From: Alphaproteobacteria bacterium
GTDB taxonomy: Bacteria; Pseudomonadota; Alphaproteobacteria; RF32; CAG-239
Direction: 5' to 3'
DNA: 59,659 nt
Assembly: GCA_017470165.1 (NCBI GenBank)
Contig: JAFUEX010000018.1
Span: 1 to 59,659, forward strand
The notes beneath the pieces were generated by a model. That model made no database searches. It had not been told where the DNA came from and was given only the letters and a program-made list of their open reading frames with translations. Below are positions 29,157 through 37,811 of this stretch, in pieces. The first letter of the stretch is position 1. Each line of letters starts with the position of its first letter. The translations under genes were made by a program, and so were the position numbers.

Positions 29157-29993
29157 ATGGCATTGAAAAATTATAAGCCCACATCTCCTGGACTTCGTCA
29201 GCTCGTTATCGTTGACAGAAGCGAGTTGTACAAAGGCAAACCCGAGAAGACTCTGACTGTCGGTTTGACAAAGACCGGCGGCCGCGATAACTTCGGGCAC
29301 GTTACAAGCCGCAGGGTTGGTGGCGGTCATAAGCGCAAATTACGCGTGATTGACTTCAAACGCAGAAAGTTTGATTCTGAGGCAACTGTCGAGAGAATCG
29401 AATATGATCCGAATCGTTCTGCTTTTATTGCTTTGATTAGCTATGCAGACGGCGAAAAGGCTTATATTTTGGCTCCGCAAAGATTGAAGGCCGGTGACAA
29501 GGTTATTTCTTCCCAAAAGGCGGATATTAAACCGGGTAATGCTATGCCTTTGAAGAGTATGCCGGTTGGTACCATTATTCACAATGTTGAGCTGAAGGCC
29601 GGTAAGGGCGGACAGTTGGTTCGTTCGGCCGGATGTTATGCTCAGTTGGTGGGTAAGGATGCCGGCTATGCGCAGTTGAAATTGAGCTCCGGAGAGCTGA
29701 GAATTGTTCGTGAAGAATGCTTGGCTACCGTCGGCGCGGTTTCGAATCCGGATAACCAAAACAAGTCTTTGGGCAAGGCCGGCCGCAATCGTTGGCTGGG
29801 CAACCGTCCGGTATCGCGCGGTGTTGCCATGAACCCTGTTGATCACCCGCACGGCGGTGGTGAAGGTCGCACTTCGGGCGGTCGTCATCCGGTTACTCCT
29901 TGGGGTGTTCCGACTAAGGGTTATAAGACTCGTACTAACAAAAAGACGGATAAGTTCATTATGAGAAGCCGTCATGATAACAAGAAGAAATAA
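29157..29993 (+). CDS. rplB: 50S ribosomal protein L2 (uL2)
   Basis: This is a core large-subunit protein needed for subunit association and peptidyl transfer. The 278-residue product has [15 protein letters not shown] at the N-terminus, [20 protein letters not shown], and the conserved C-terminal [16 protein letters not shown] with the functionally important His, then [11 protein letters not shown]. Full length, 12 bases before rpsS. Confidence 0.98.
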   Translation: MALKNYKPTSPGLRQLVIVDRSELYKGKPEKTLTVGLTKTGGRDNFGHVTSRRVGGGHKRKLRVIDFKRRKFDSEATVERIEYDPNRSAFIALISYADGEKAYILAPQRLKAGDKVISSQKADIKPGNAMPLKSMPVGTIIHNVELKAGKGGQLVRSAGCYAQLVGKDAGYAQLKLSSGELRIVREECLATVGAVSNPDNQNKSLGKAGRNRWLGNRPVSRGVAMNPVDHPHGGGEGRTSGGRHPVTPWGVPTKGYKTRTNKKTDKFIMRSRHDNKKK

Positions 29994-30005
29994 GGAGAAA
30001 CGCTA

Positions 30006-30284
30006 ATGACACGTTCCGTATGGAAAGGCCCGTTTGTTGATGGCTATCTTCTGAAAAAAGCTGAAGCTGCCAGAGCTTCCAAGCGTAATGAAGTGATTAA
30101 AATTTGGTCGCGTCGTTCCACCATGTTGCCGCAGTTTGTCGGTTTGACTTTTGGTGTGCACAACGGTCACAAATTTATTCCGGTTTTGGTTACCGAGGAT
30201 ATGATTGGTCATAAATTCGGTGAGTTTGCTCCGACCCGCACATTCTACGGGCACGCAGCTGACAAGAAAGCTAAGAGAGGTTAA
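30006..30284 (+). CDS. rpsS: 30S ribosomal protein S19 (uS19)
   Basis: This head protein of the small subunit forms a complex with S13 near the A site. The 92-residue product shows [14 protein letters not shown] at the start, [26 protein letters not shown] in the middle and the C-terminal [12 protein letters not shown]. Full length. rplV follows after 2 bases. Confidence 0.97.
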   Translation: MTRSVWKGPFVDGYLLKKAEAARASKRNEVIKIWSRRSTMLPQFVGLTFGVHNGHKFIPVLVTEDMIGHKFGEFAPTRTFYGHAADKKAKRG

Positions 30285-30286
30285 TT

Positions 30287-30661
30287 ATGAGTCAAGTTAA
30301 GAATAAAAGAAGAGTGAGTGACGGCGAGGCTTTGGCTGTTTGTCATTCAATCCGTACCTCTCCGCGCAAGCTGAATCTGGTTGCTCAGACTATTCGCGGT
30401 ATGAGCGCTTCTAAGGCGGTTGCCGAGCTCAGCTTTTCGAAGAAAAGAATTGCTAAAGTTGCTTTGACTGTTTTACAATCGGCGATTGCCAATGCTGAAA
30501 ACAATCATCAGCTTAACATTGATAAGTTGGTTGTTAAATCGGCTTATGTCGGCAAAGGTTTGGTAATGAAACGTATGAGCGCGAGAGGTCGCGGCAGAGG
30601 GGCAAGAATTTTAAAACCCTTCTCCAGCATGACAATCGTCGTTGCAGAGCGTGAGGAGTAA
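30287..30661 (+). CDS. rplV: 50S ribosomal protein L22 (uL22)
   Basis: The protein lines the exit tunnel with an extended beta hairpin. The 124-residue product has [18 protein letters not shown] and the hairpin-tip region [20 protein letters not shown]. The tip is also where macrolide-resistance changes occur in this family; nothing unusual is seen. GAGGAG at its end is the ribosome site of rpsC. Confidence 0.97.
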   Translation: MSQVKNKRRVSDGEALAVCHSIRTSPRKLNLVAQTIRGMSASKAVAELSFSKKRIAKVALTVLQSAIANAENNHQLNIDKLVVKSAYVGKGLVMKRMSARGRGRGARILKPFSSMTIVVAEREE

Positions 30662-30665
30662 TCTA

Positions 30666-31334
30666 ATGGGACAAAAAGTAAATCCTACCAGTCTTCGTTT
30701 GGGCGTTAACCGCACTTGGGACTCTCGTTGGTATGCTGATGATAAGTATGCGGATTACCTTCACGAAGACGTTAAAATTAAAGAGTTTTTGAAGGATAAA
30801 TTGGCGGCTGCCGGTGTTAGCAAGATCTTGATTGAAAGACCGGCTAAGAAGGCTCGGGTCACCATTTATTCGGCAAGACCGGGTGTTGTAATTGGCAAGA
30901 AAGGTCAGGATATTGAAGTTTTGAAAAAAGACATTCAAAAAATGACTGATTCTGAAGTTCAATTGAACATCGTAGAAGTGAGAAAACCTGAGTTGGATGC
31001 ACAGTTGGTGGCAGACAGCGTGGCTCAGCAGTTGGAAAGACGTGTTGCTTTCCGCAGAGCGATGAAACGCGTTATGCAGTCGGCTTTGCGCTTGGGTGCA
31101 GAAGGAATTAAGGTCGCTTGCTCGGGACGTTTGGGCGGCGCCGAGATTGCTCGCACCGAACACTATCGCGAGGGTAGAGTGCCTTTGCACACACTGCGTG
31201 CTGACATTGATTATGCAACCTCAACAGCTCATACAACTTATGGCGCTTGCGGCGTAAAAGTTTGGATCTACAAGGGTGAAATTATGGCTCATGATCCGAT
31301 GGCTCAAGACAAAAAGTTGGCTGAACAAAAATAA
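30666..31334 (+). CDS. rpsC: 30S ribosomal protein S3 (uS3)
   Basis: This is a small-subunit protein at the mRNA entry channel. I chose ATG 30666, giving the family start [14 protein letters not shown] and placing GGAG 8 bases upstream; an in-frame ATG inside rplV is unlikely. The 222-residue product has a KH domain with [12 protein letters not shown] and the C-terminal half [16 protein letters not shown] type sequence (here [16 protein letters not shown]). Confidence 0.97.
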   Translation: MGQKVNPTSLRLGVNRTWDSRWYADDKYADYLHEDVKIKEFLKDKLAAAGVSKILIERPAKKARVTIYSARPGVVIGKKGQDIEVLKKDIQKMTDSEVQLNIVEVRKPELDAQLVADSVAQQLERRVAFRRAMKRVMQSALRLGAEGIKVACSGRLGGAEIARTEHYREGRVPLHTLRADIDYATSTAHTTYGACGVKVWIYKGEIMAHDPMAQDKKLAEQK

Positions 31335-31347
31335 AGGTGAATAGAAA

Positions 31348-31776
31348 ATGTTAAGTCCAAAAAGAATGAAATTCCGCAAACAGCATAAGGGTCGTATTCA
31401 CGGCTTGGCCAAAGGCGGATCAGAATTGAGTTTCGGTTCATATGGCTTGAAGGCTCTGACACCGGAGCGCATTACAGCTCGTCAAATTGAGGCGGCGCGT
31501 CGTGCGATTACCCGTGAAATGAAGAGACTTGGTCAGTTGTGGATCAGAATTTTCCCTGATGTTCCGGTTTCGGATAAGCCGGCCGAGGTACGTATGGGAA
31601 AAGGTAAAGGCTCAATAGAATTTTGGGTAGCCAGAGTTAAGCCGGGGCGCATTCTGTTTGAGTGCGGCGGCGTAAGCGAGGAAGTTGCTCGTTCGGCGTT
31701 GGCTTTGGGTGCTGCTAAATTACCGATTAAAACTAAGTTTGTTAAAAAACTTAATTCACAATTGGGAGCAGAATAA
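31348..31776 (+). CDS. rplP: 50S ribosomal protein L16 (uL16)
   Basis: The protein organises the A-site region of 23S rRNA. The 142-residue product starts [16 protein letters not shown] and has [22 protein letters not shown] and [14 protein letters not shown]. One base of its stop overlaps the rpmC start (TAATG). Confidence 0.97.
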   Translation: MLSPKRMKFRKQHKGRIHGLAKGGSELSFGSYGLKALTPERITARQIEAARRAITREMKRLGQLWIRIFPDVPVSDKPAEVRMGKGKGSIEFWVARVKPGRILFECGGVSEEVARSALALGAAKLPIKTKFVKKLNSQLGAE

Positions 31777-31979
31777 TGGTTAAAACAAAAACTAAAGATT
31801 TGCGCGCTATGAGCTTGGATGAATTGGAGGCTAAGCTGGTCGAGGATAAAAAAGAACAGTTTAATCTGCGCGTTCAACAAGCAACCGGACAATTGCAGAA
31901 TACGGCTCAGTTGGCAAAAGTCCGCAAAGAAGTAGCAAAAATCAACACGCTCATCACTGAGCGCAAGAAGAATAATTGA
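31776..31979 (+). CDS. rpmC: 50S ribosomal protein L29 (uL29)
   Basis: A small helical-hairpin protein at the tunnel exit. The 67-residue product has the expected [14 protein letters not shown] first helix and [18 protein letters not shown] second helix, with the [13 protein letters not shown] link. Start overlaps the rplP stop. Confidence 0.96.
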   Translation: MVKTKTKDLRAMSLDELEAKLVEDKKEQFNLRVQQATGQLQNTAQLAKVRKEVAKINTLITERKKNN

Positions 31980-31992
31980 AGGGAGAAATAAT

Positions 31993-32229
31993 ATGCCTAA
32001 AAGAATTCTTCAGGGTGTTGTTGTGAGTGATAAGCAGGATAAGACCGTCGTGGTCAGCGTAGAGCGTCAGGTTATGCATCCTGTTTATAAAAAGTTCATC
32101 AAGAAAAGCAAAAAATATGCAGCTCATGATGAGAATAATCAGTTCAAGGTCGGCGATTTGGTAAGCATTGAAGAATGCGCTCCCATCTCTAAGCATAAGA
32201 CTTGGACTGTGGTCGTTAATAACGCCTAG
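31993..32229 (+). CDS. rpsQ: 30S ribosomal protein S17 (uS17)
   Basis: An OB-fold primary 16S-binding protein. The 78-residue product has [18 protein letters not shown] and KAHDE-like [17 protein letters not shown], then [16 protein letters not shown] precedes the ATG. It is followed by an unusually long 147-base spacer that holds a palindrome (32241-32342). Confidence 0.96.
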   Translation: MPKRILQGVVVSDKQDKTVVVSVERQVMHPVYKKFIKKSKKYAAHDENNQFKVGDLVSIEECAPISKHKTWTVVVNNA

Positions 32230-32240
32230 GAGTAACTGCC

Positions 32241-32342
32241 TTATGCGTTAAGAAAAAAGTTTTGTCTGCGGAGCGAAGACGGGTTTAAGGTTTGATTGTG
32301 CCGGTTTTCGCTACCGCGGATGACAGAGGTTCTAACGCGTAA
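32241..32342. repeat. 102-base imperfect palindrome between rpsQ and rplN
   Basis: TTATGCGTTA (32241-32250) pairs with TAACGCGTAA (32333-32342), and GTCTGCGGAGCGAA (32264-32277) with TTCGCTACCGCGGATGAC (32307-32324) apart from small bulges. It sits within an operon whose other spacers are 0-61 bases. It lacks a T run, so it is not a plain terminator. It may be a palindromic inserted element or an RNA-processing structure. Confidence 0.6.
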
Positions 32343-32376
32343 AGCGGCAACATAAAAAGAGAAAAGGAAATAAAAA

Positions 32377-32745
32377 ATGATACAGATGCAAACCAACCTT
32401 GATGTCGCCGACAACTCTGGTGCTCGTCAGGTGCAGTGCATTAAGGTTCTTGGCGGGTCCAAGAGAATGCACGCCTCTGTTGGCGATGTGATTGTAGTGT
32501 CGATTAAAGACGCTATTCCAAAGGGTCGTGTGAAGAAAGGTGATGTTCACAAGGCAGTGATTGTTCGTACTGCCAGTGATATCAGACGCAAAGACGGATC
32601 GGTAATCCGCTTTGACAAGAACGCTGCTGTTCTCATTAATAAGGACGGCGAGCCGATCGGTACTCGTATCTTCGGCCCCGTTACCAGAGAGCTCAGAACC
32701 AAGAAATTTATGAAAATTATTTCATTAGCACCGGAGGTATTATAA
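32377..32745 (+). CDS. rplN: 50S ribosomal protein L14 (uL14)
   Basis: The protein contacts 16S rRNA in an intersubunit bridge. The 122-residue product starts [17 protein letters not shown] and contains [20 protein letters not shown] and [13 protein letters not shown]. The stop overlaps the rplX start by one base. AAAAGGAAA precedes the ATG after the long palindromic spacer. Confidence 0.97.
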   Translation: MIQMQTNLDVADNSGARQVQCIKVLGGSKRMHASVGDVIVVSIKDAIPKGRVKKGDVHKAVIVRTASDIRRKDGSVIRFDKNAAVLINKDGEPIGTRIFGPVTRELRTKKFMKIISLAPEVL

Positions 32746-33053
32746 TGCCTAAATTGAAGATTAAAAAGGGCGACCAAGTTGTCATTTTGTCAGGCGATGA
32801 CAAAGGCAAAACTGGTGAAGTTTTGAAAGCAATGCCGAAAGAAAATAAGGTGATTGTTCAGGGTGTGAACTTGGTAAAAAGACATACCAAGCCCAGCCAG
32901 ACCAACCCCGGAGGTATTGTGACCAAGGAAGCACCGCTCAATGTTTCCAAAGTAGCTTATGCTAAAGATGGCAAGGCCACCAAGGTAGGCTATAAGGAAG
33001 TTAACGGCAAAAAGGTGCGCTTTGCTCGTAAAACCGGTGACGTAATCGATTAA
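32745..33053 (+). CDS. rplX: 50S ribosomal protein L24 (uL24)
   Basis: An assembly initiator of the large subunit with a KOW motif: [20 protein letters not shown] (split here by residues 9-28). The 102-residue product also has [12 protein letters not shown] and [10 protein letters not shown]. Full length; overlaps rplN by one base. Confidence 0.97.
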   Translation: MPKLKIKKGDQVVILSGDDKGKTGEVLKAMPKENKVIVQGVNLVKRHTKPSQTNPGGIVTKEAPLNVSKVAYAKDGKATKVGYKEVNGKKVRFARKTGDVID

Positions 33054-33067
33054 TAGGAGAAAAATTT

Positions 33068-33607
33068 ATGGCAAATTTTGAAGATTTGTACAATCAGGTC
33101 ATAAAAAAATCTCTTGTGGAAAAATTCGGTTACACCAACCCACATGAGATTCCGAAGCTGACTAAAATTGTGCTGAATATCGGCGTCGGCGATGCTGTCG
33201 CAGATAAAAAGAAACTGAATAATGCTGTTGAAGAGTTGGCGTTGATTGCCGGTCAAAAACCTGTTATTACCAATGCTCGCAAATCAATTGCTACCTTTAA
33301 GTTGAGAGAGGGAATGCCCATCGGCTGCAAGGTTACTTTGCGTTCGACCAGAATGTATGAGTTCTTGGAGAGATTGATTAATATGGCATTGCCGCGGGTC
33401 AGAGATTTTCACGGTATTACCGGTAAGAACTTTGACGGCAGAGGAAATTTTGCTTTTGGCATTAAAGAGCAGATAATCTTTCCTGAGATTAACTATGACA
33501 AGGTTGAAAACATCAGAGGTATGGACATTTGCATTTGCACATCGGCCAAGACCGATGAGGAGGCAAAAGCCCTGCTGACAGCTTTTAACCTGCCCTACAA
33601 GAAATAA
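33068..33607 (+). CDS. rplE: 50S ribosomal protein L5 (uL5)
   Basis: A 5S rRNA-binding protein of the central protuberance. The 179-residue product has [35 protein letters not shown] and the C-terminal [17 protein letters not shown]. Full length, 14 bases after rplX. Confidence 0.97.
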   Translation: MANFEDLYNQVIKKSLVEKFGYTNPHEIPKLTKIVLNIGVGDAVADKKKLNNAVEELALIAGQKPVITNARKSIATFKLREGMPIGCKVTLRSTRMYEFLERLINMALPRVRDFHGITGKNFDGRGNFAFGIKEQIIFPEINYDKVENIRGMDICICTSAKTDEEAKALLTAFNLPYKK

Positions 33608-33622
33608 GAAAGGGAGAAACCA

Positions 33623-33928
33623 ATGGCAAAAACAAGTTCAGTTTACAGAAACTTGAAAAGAGCTAAGATGGCGGAGAAGTTTGCTTCGCGCCGTGCAAAG
33701 CTCAAGAGCAAAGTTATGGATAAAACTCTCTCTCCTGAAGAGAGATTCCAAGCTACTTTGAAATTGGCGGAGATGCCGCGTAATTCTGCAAAAATCAGAT
33801 ACAGAAATCGTTGCAGACTTACCGGACGTTCTCGTGGTGTTTACCGGAAGTTTGGCCTGAGCCGTGTTGAGTTGAGAGATATGGCAAGTTTCGGCGAGAT
33901 TCCGGGATTGGTTAAATCAAGCTGGTAG
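33623..33928 (+). CDS. rpsN: 30S ribosomal protein S14 (uS14)
   Basis: A small-subunit head protein. The 101-residue product is the longer, zinc-free type: the C-terminal [21 protein letters not shown] is present, and the paired CxxC of the short zinc form is not. Spacers to rplE and rpsH are 15 and 13 bases. Confidence 0.97.
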   Translation: MAKTSSVYRNLKRAKMAEKFASRRAKLKSKVMDKTLSPEERFQATLKLAEMPRNSAKIRYRNRCRLTGRSRGVYRKFGLSRVELRDMASFGEIPGLVKSSW

Positions 33929-33941
33929 GGAGATAAGATCT

Positions 33942-34340
33942 ATGTCTATGTCTGATCCTTTGGGCGATATGCTCACACGCATTAGAAACGCACAGAGAGC
34001 GAAGAAGAGTGAAGTCGTATCACCTGCTTCTCGCTTGCGTGAAAATGTTTTGGAAGTTTTGAAAAAAGAGGGATATATTTTGGGCTATGAGAAGACCAAT
34101 GTTCGTCCCGGGATTGATGAACTTCATATTAAATTGAAATACTTTGAGGGCGCTTCGGTTATCACTGAGATTTTCCGGGTGTCTACTCCGGGCAGAAGAG
34201 TTTATTCTTCGGTGAAAGATTTGCCGAGAGTTTACAACGGCTTGGGTATTTCGATTATTTCCACCCCGCAAGGCGTTATGAGCGACAACGAAGCTCGCAA
34301 AGCCAATGTCGGCGGTGAGGTTTTGTGTCAGGTATTTTAA
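33942..34340 (+). CDS. rpsH: 30S ribosomal protein S8 (uS8)
   Basis: A primary 16S-binding protein; in E. coli it represses the spc operon. The 132-residue product has [14 protein letters not shown] and the C-terminal [21 protein letters not shown] second ATG two codons later is also possible; GGGAG fits the first better. Confidence 0.96.
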   Translation: MSMSDPLGDMLTRIRNAQRAKKSEVVSPASRLRENVLEVLKKEGYILGYEKTNVRPGIDELHIKLKYFEGASVITEIFRVSTPGRRVYSSVKDLPRVYNGLGISIISTPQGVMSDNEARKANVGGEVLCQVF

Positions 34341-34355
34341 GGGAGGGTATTTACG

Positions 34356-34892
34356 ATGTCGAGAGTTGGAAAATATCCGGTTATTGTTCCTGACGGAGTT
34401 AATGTCACTGTTGAAAACGGCAATATTTCGGTTAAGGGAAAAAATGGCGAGTTGTCGTGCCATTATGATGTTGACCATGTTGATGTTGCTTTAGACAGCG
34501 GCAAGGTGGTAGTTTCTCCTAAAGCTGAAACCAAGCAGGCCAGAGCTTTGTGGGGTACTACGCGGGCTAATGTTAACACCTTGGTAAAAGGGGTTAGTGA
34601 AGGCTTTAAGAAAGATTTGGAGCTGGTTGGCGTCGGTTATAAGGCGCGTGTTGAAGGCACAAAGTTGATTTTGTCTTTGGGTTTCTCGCATGATGTAGTG
34701 GTTGAGACTCCCAAAGGGCTGAAGATTACTTGCGCTTCGCCGACACAAATCAGTATTTTTGGTGCAGACAAGCAGCTTGTCGGACAGACGGCTTCGGAAA
34801 TTCGCGCTTACAGAAAGCCCGAGCCCTATAAGGGAAAAGGCGTTAAGTATGTCGGTGAATATGTACGTCGTAAAGAAGGCAAGAAGAAATAA
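34356..34892 (+). CDS. rplF: 50S ribosomal protein L6 (uL6)
   Basis: A large-subunit protein near the factor-binding site, built of two similar domains. The 178-residue product starts MSRVGKYPVIVPDGV and ends with the family signature KPEPYKGKGVKYVGEYVRRKEGKK (read as PEPYKGKGVKY and GEYVRRKEG). Full length. Confidence 0.97.
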   Translation: MSRVGKYPVIVPDGVNVTVENGNISVKGKNGELSCHYDVDHVDVALDSGKVVVSPKAETKQARALWGTTRANVNTLVKGVSEGFKKDLELVGVGYKARVEGTKLILSLGFSHDVVVETPKGLKITCASPTQISIFGADKQLVGQTASEIRAYRKPEPYKGKGVKYVGEYVRRKEGKKK

Positions 34893-34904
34893 GGATAAAT
34901 AAAT

Positions 34905-35267
34905 ATGAGTACACCAAGAGAATTGTTTGAAAAGAGAAAAGGGCGTGTTCGCTCGGCTCTCAAAAAGGCTGCCAACGGCAAGATGAGATTGTCGGTTTTC
35001 CGCAGCGGTAAACATATGTATGCCCAGATTATTGACGATAGTAAGGGTGTTACGGTGGCATCGGCTTCGACTTTGGATAAAGAAGTCAGAGACAGCCTGA
35101 AGAAGACGGCCAACATTGAGGCGGCAAGTTTTGTCGGCAAGTTGGTTGCTGAGCGCGCTGTTAAGACCGGTGTTTTGGAAGTGGTTTTTGATCGCGGCGG
35201 TTATATTTATCACGGCCGTATCAAGGCTTTGGCTGACGCAGCACGCAGTGCTGGATTGAAATTCTAA
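34905..35267 (+). CDS. rplR: 50S ribosomal protein L18 (uL18)
   Basis: A 5S rRNA-binding protein. The 120-residue product has an Arg/Lys-rich N-terminus, [18 protein letters not shown], and the C-terminal [21 protein letters not shown]. Full length; rpsE starts 11 bases on. Confidence 0.97.
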   Translation: MSTPRELFEKRKGRVRSALKKAANGKMRLSVFRSGKHMYAQIIDDSKGVTVASASTLDKEVRDSLKKTANIEAASFVGKLVAERAVKTGVLEVVFDRGGYIYHGRIKALADAARSAGLKF

Positions 35268-35278
35268 GGAGAGTCAAA

Positions 35279-35848
35279 ATGGCACAACAATCTGTAGATC
35301 AGCGCAATAGCAAAGCTGAGAGAAAAGACGAACTGGTTGAGAAACTGGTTCATGTCAACCGCGTTGCCAAGACGGTTAAAGGCGGACGCACGATGTCGTT
35401 TGCCGCGGTAGTGGTTGTCGGCGATCAAAAGGGCAGAGTCGGTTTTGGTTCGGGTAAGGCCGCAGAGGTTCCCGAGGCGATTACCAAAGCTACTAATGAA
35501 GCCAAACGGAATATGGTTCGCATTCCGCTGCGCGAGGGCAGAACTTTGCATCACGATGTTTCCGGACATTTTGGTGCAGGTAAGGTTTACTTGCGTACTG
35601 CTCCGGCCGGTACCGGTGTTATTGCCGGCGGACCGATGCGTGCCGTGTTTGAGGTTTTGGGCGTTCAAGACGTAGTTGCCAAATCAGTCGGTTCCAACAA
35701 TCCTTACAATATGATTAAGGCCACTTTTAATGCTTTGGAGTCAATCAATTCGCCGAGAATGGTTGCGGCCAAGCGTGGTAAAAAGGTGGGTGATATTGTT
35801 TCGCGCCGCGAGAGTTCAAATTCTAAAACCGCAGCAGAGGAGGCTTAA
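35279..35848 (+). CDS. rpsE: 30S ribosomal protein S5 (uS5)
   Basis: A small-subunit protein involved in decoding accuracy and mRNA unwinding. The 189-residue product has the N-terminal double-stranded RNA fold with [18 protein letters not shown] and [13 protein letters not shown], then [20 protein letters not shown] Ser/Lys/Ala-rich tail follows. 2 bases to rpmD. Confidence 0.97.
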   Translation: MAQQSVDQRNSKAERKDELVEKLVHVNRVAKTVKGGRTMSFAAVVVVGDQKGRVGFGSGKAAEVPEAITKATNEAKRNMVRIPLREGRTLHHDVSGHFGAGKVYLRTAPAGTGVIAGGPMRAVFEVLGVQDVVAKSVGSNNPYNMIKATFNALESINSPRMVAAKRGKKVGDIVSRRESSNSKTAAEEA

Positions 35849-35850
35849 TA

Positions 35851-36042
35851 ATGGCTAATTCGAAGAAAAAAACGATAAAGGTTGAGCAAATCGCAAGCCC
35901 TATCGGCAGACCGAAAGACCAGAGAGCCACTTTGATTGGTTTGGGTTTGAACAAACTGCACAGAGTTTCCGAGTTGGAAGATACTCCGGCGGTGCGTGGG
36001 ATGATAAAGAAAGTTCAGCATTTGGTCAAAGTTTCGGAATAA
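35851..36042 (+). CDS. rpmD: 50S ribosomal protein L30 (uL30)
   Basis: The 63-residue product is full length with [27 protein letters not shown] near its start (read as [15 protein letters not shown]) and [12 protein letters not shown] at the end. It is followed by a 149-base spacer with a long palindrome. Confidence 0.95.
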   Translation: MANSKKKTIKVEQIASPIGRPKDQRATLIGLGLNKLHRVSELEDTPAVRGMIKKVQHLVKVSE

Positions 36043-36043
36043 G

Positions 36044-36146
36044 AGTTTTGCAAAAGGGGTGTCATGCTTGCAATTTTTTCACTTATGCAGCTTGTATGTA
36101 CACAGCGTTCAAAAATTGTTTCGCAGTACACTCCTTTATCAAAACT
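36044..36146. repeat. 103-base imperfect palindrome between rpmD and rplO
   Basis: Nested stems: AGTTTTG/CAAAACT (36044-36050 and 36140-36146), AAAGGGGTGT/ACACTCCTTT (36053-36062 and 36128-36137, one G-T pair), and GCAATTTTTT/AAAAATTGTT (36070-36079 and 36111-36120). It is close in size to the palindrome between rpsQ and rplN and the one after ppdK. No T run, so not a plain terminator. Confidence 0.6.
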
Positions 36147-36191
36147 TATTGAGAAATGAAATTGAGACTTTATTATGAAGGAATATGAAAA

Positions 36192-36644
36192 ATGAAACTG
36201 AATGAAATTAGAGACAATGAAGGTGCCCGCAAGCCGCGTAAGCGTGTTGCCCGTGGTATCGGCAGCGGCTCCGGCAAAACAGCCGGTCGCGGTCAGAAAG
36301 GTCAGAAGTCGCGTTCCGGTGTAGCAGTCAATGGTTTTGAAGGCGGACAAATGCCGATTTACCGTAGATTGCCGAAGCGCGGTTTTAAGAACCACTTTGC
36401 CAAAGAGTTTGCCGTAGTTAATTTGGATACTTTGCAAAAAGCAGTTGATGCCGGCAAATTGAATGCTGACAATATTGATGTTGAGAGCCTGCTGAACGCC
36501 GGTGTTATCAACAAAAAGTTGGACGGTGTTCGCTTGCTGGGCAGAGGCGCTTTGACGGTTAAGGTTAATGTTAGTGTTAATTCGGCGTCGAAGACGGCAG
36601 TAGCGGCTGTAGAGAAGGCTGGTGGCGTTGTAAAACTCGTCTAG
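36192..36644 (+). CDS. rplO: 50S ribosomal protein L15 (uL15)
   Basis: A late-assembly large-subunit protein. The 150-residue product has the Gly/Arg-rich N-terminal extension ([20 protein letters not shown]) and [20 protein letters not shown]. Full length. It ends the cluster here: secY, adk, rpsM, rpsK, rpoA and rplQ, which normally follow, are absent, and a terminator comes 15 bases after the stop. Confidence 0.96.
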   Translation: MKLNEIRDNEGARKPRKRVARGIGSGSGKTAGRGQKGQKSRSGVAVNGFEGGQMPIYRRLPKRGFKNHFAKEFAVVNLDTLQKAVDAGKLNADNIDVESLLNAGVINKKLDGVRLLGRGALTVKVNVSVNSASKTAVAAVEKAGGVVKLV

Positions 36645-36659
36645 CTGGTAACTAATACA

Positions 36660-36724
36660 GAAGCTCCCTAAAAAGTTTGGTCATGTACGCTTAAGTACAC
36701 TCCCTTCACTTTTTAGGGAGTTTC
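36660..36724. terminator. Bidirectional terminator after rplO
   Basis: GAAGCTCCCTAAAAAGT (36660-36676) pairs with ACTTTTTAGGGAGTTTC (36708-36724) with one G-T pair. The loop contains GTAC/GTAC and the phrase AGTACACTCC, also seen in the palindrome at 36044-36146. Confidence 0.75.
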
Positions 36725-36766
36725 TTATTATTTACACACGCTATCCGAGTTTTACTTTTTTAATGC

Positions 36767-36822
36767 GAATAAGCAAAAGCGCTGTGAGAGGGGTGAACCT
36801 CAAACAGCGCTTTTGCTTATTC
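36767..36822. terminator. Perfect 19-bp hairpin, terminator of the convergent membrane-protein gene
   Basis: Arms at 36767-36785 and 36804-36822 (GAATAAGCAAAAGCGCTGT and its exact complement) enclose an 18-base loop that has its own GAGG/CCTC pairing. It lies 9 bases past the stop of the minus-strand gene at 36832. Confidence 0.7.
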
Positions 36823-36831
36823 TTTTGCCAT

Positions 36832-37293
36832 TTACGCACCGCAAGCGGGGCGAAGGCAGGCAAAATACATCACCACCAAAGTGATGAAGAGTATCGTCAT
36901 CACGACGGCTAATCCCCTTAATATCCACCTTCCTCTTCCCCACGTTTCTTTTCCGTTTGTGAAGAACGTAATCAGCACGTACGTGCATAGCACAGCTAGG
37001 GCTACTGCCACACAGGCAAGCATTGCATCGCTCCACTTCAATCCGAAGATGAAGTGAAATACGGACATCATGATGCTTCCGACGATGGCTGAAACATAGG
37101 AGACGACGACTGCCAGCTTAAGTTGCTTGCGGTAGTACATGACCGGGTGCATCTTCTTCAGGTATATGTCGCCGAACCTCATCTTCAGGTACATGTCGGT
37201 GCATTTCTCCAGGTACTTGTCGGTGTCGATGTTGATGATGATGTTGATGTTGATGTTGATGTTGGTTGATGGGGTGTTGTTAATGTTTTTCAT
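36832..37293 (-). CDS. Small hypothetical membrane protein with an Asn-Ile repeat
   Basis: I do not recognise the family. The 153-residue product has an N-terminal STNINININIIINIDTD stretch encoded by six GATGTT-type hexamers, a charged region (about 25-55), then three hydrophobic segments: LKLAVVVSYVSAIVGSIMM (about 58-78), AMLACVAVALAVLCTYVLI (about 90-110) and LAVVMTILFITLVVMYFA (about 127-146). It is preceded by an AT-rich leader without a Shine-Dalgarno sequence, unlike the neighbours. Its promoter has a nine-base G tract in the spacer, so expression may switch. Likely acquired; function unknown. Confidence 0.6.
   Translation of the reverse strand: MKNINNTPSTNINININIIINIDTDKYLEKCTDMYLKMRFGDIYLKKMHPVMYYRKQLKLAVVVSYVSAIVGSIMMSVFHFIFGLKWSDAMLACVAVALAVLCTYVLITFFTNGKETWGRGRWILRGLAVVMTILFITLVVMYFACLRPACGA
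37228..37263. repeat. Hexanucleotide tandem repeat (GATGTT, six units)
   Basis: Six units of GATGTT, one changed to GATGAT, run at 37228-37263 inside the N-terminal coding part of the membrane protein. Being a multiple of three, changes in number would lengthen or shorten the Asn-Ile stretch without shifting frame. Confidence 0.7.
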
Positions 37294-37424
37294 TTTTTTA
37301 CGTTTTAAAAGTTAATATTCAATTAAAAAAATGATTACTAACAGCTAGAACACTAAACAACACCAATGCAACCGCATCAGAATTATCCATAGTTATAGAG
37401 AGTTAATAATCATTTACAGTTATG

Positions 37425-37456
37425 ATTATACCACGTTTTACCCCCCCCCTTGTCAA
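37425..37456 (-). promoter_or_regulatory. Promoter with a G9 spacer tract, possibly phase variable
   Basis: On the minus strand a perfect TTGACA (37456-37451) and a perfect TATAAT (37430-37425) are 20 bases apart, three more than ideal. The spacer includes nine consecutive G (37449-37441). TG precedes TATAAT by one base, an extended -10. Slippage of the tract would change spacing. The only gene downstream is the membrane protein starting at 37293. The rest of 37294-37811 has no recognisable gene. Confidence 0.6.
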
Positions 37457-37811
37457 GCGATTTTTTTCTTAAGTAAAATCAATTATTTATCCGCTGTTTC
37501 CAACGCTTAATATCAATAATTATTAAACCGAAACAGCATATAAATTATCAAGTTAACCTCAAAATTTTGGTTGCCGATTTCTTGGCTGATCCGGTTGCAA
37601 CTTTTTTTGATAAGAGACAAAATGGGGCAAGGGAGATAATTTTTGGGCAGTTGAATGTTTATTTTTTTATCGGTATATCCCTATATTTTGCTTGAAGAAT
37701 CTTAAAAAGTAATATAACTTGAACGCGATTAAAATTGTGTCTGAGCAGGAGAATCGTGTGTCTTGCGAGGGCGTTGGATTAACAAAAGCTACGAAAGGAG
37801 CTATTATTACC

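Noticed and set aside
37228-37263. CRISPR-like repeat
   Set aside because: Contiguous hexamers without spacers inside a coding region; no cas genes anywhere in the window.
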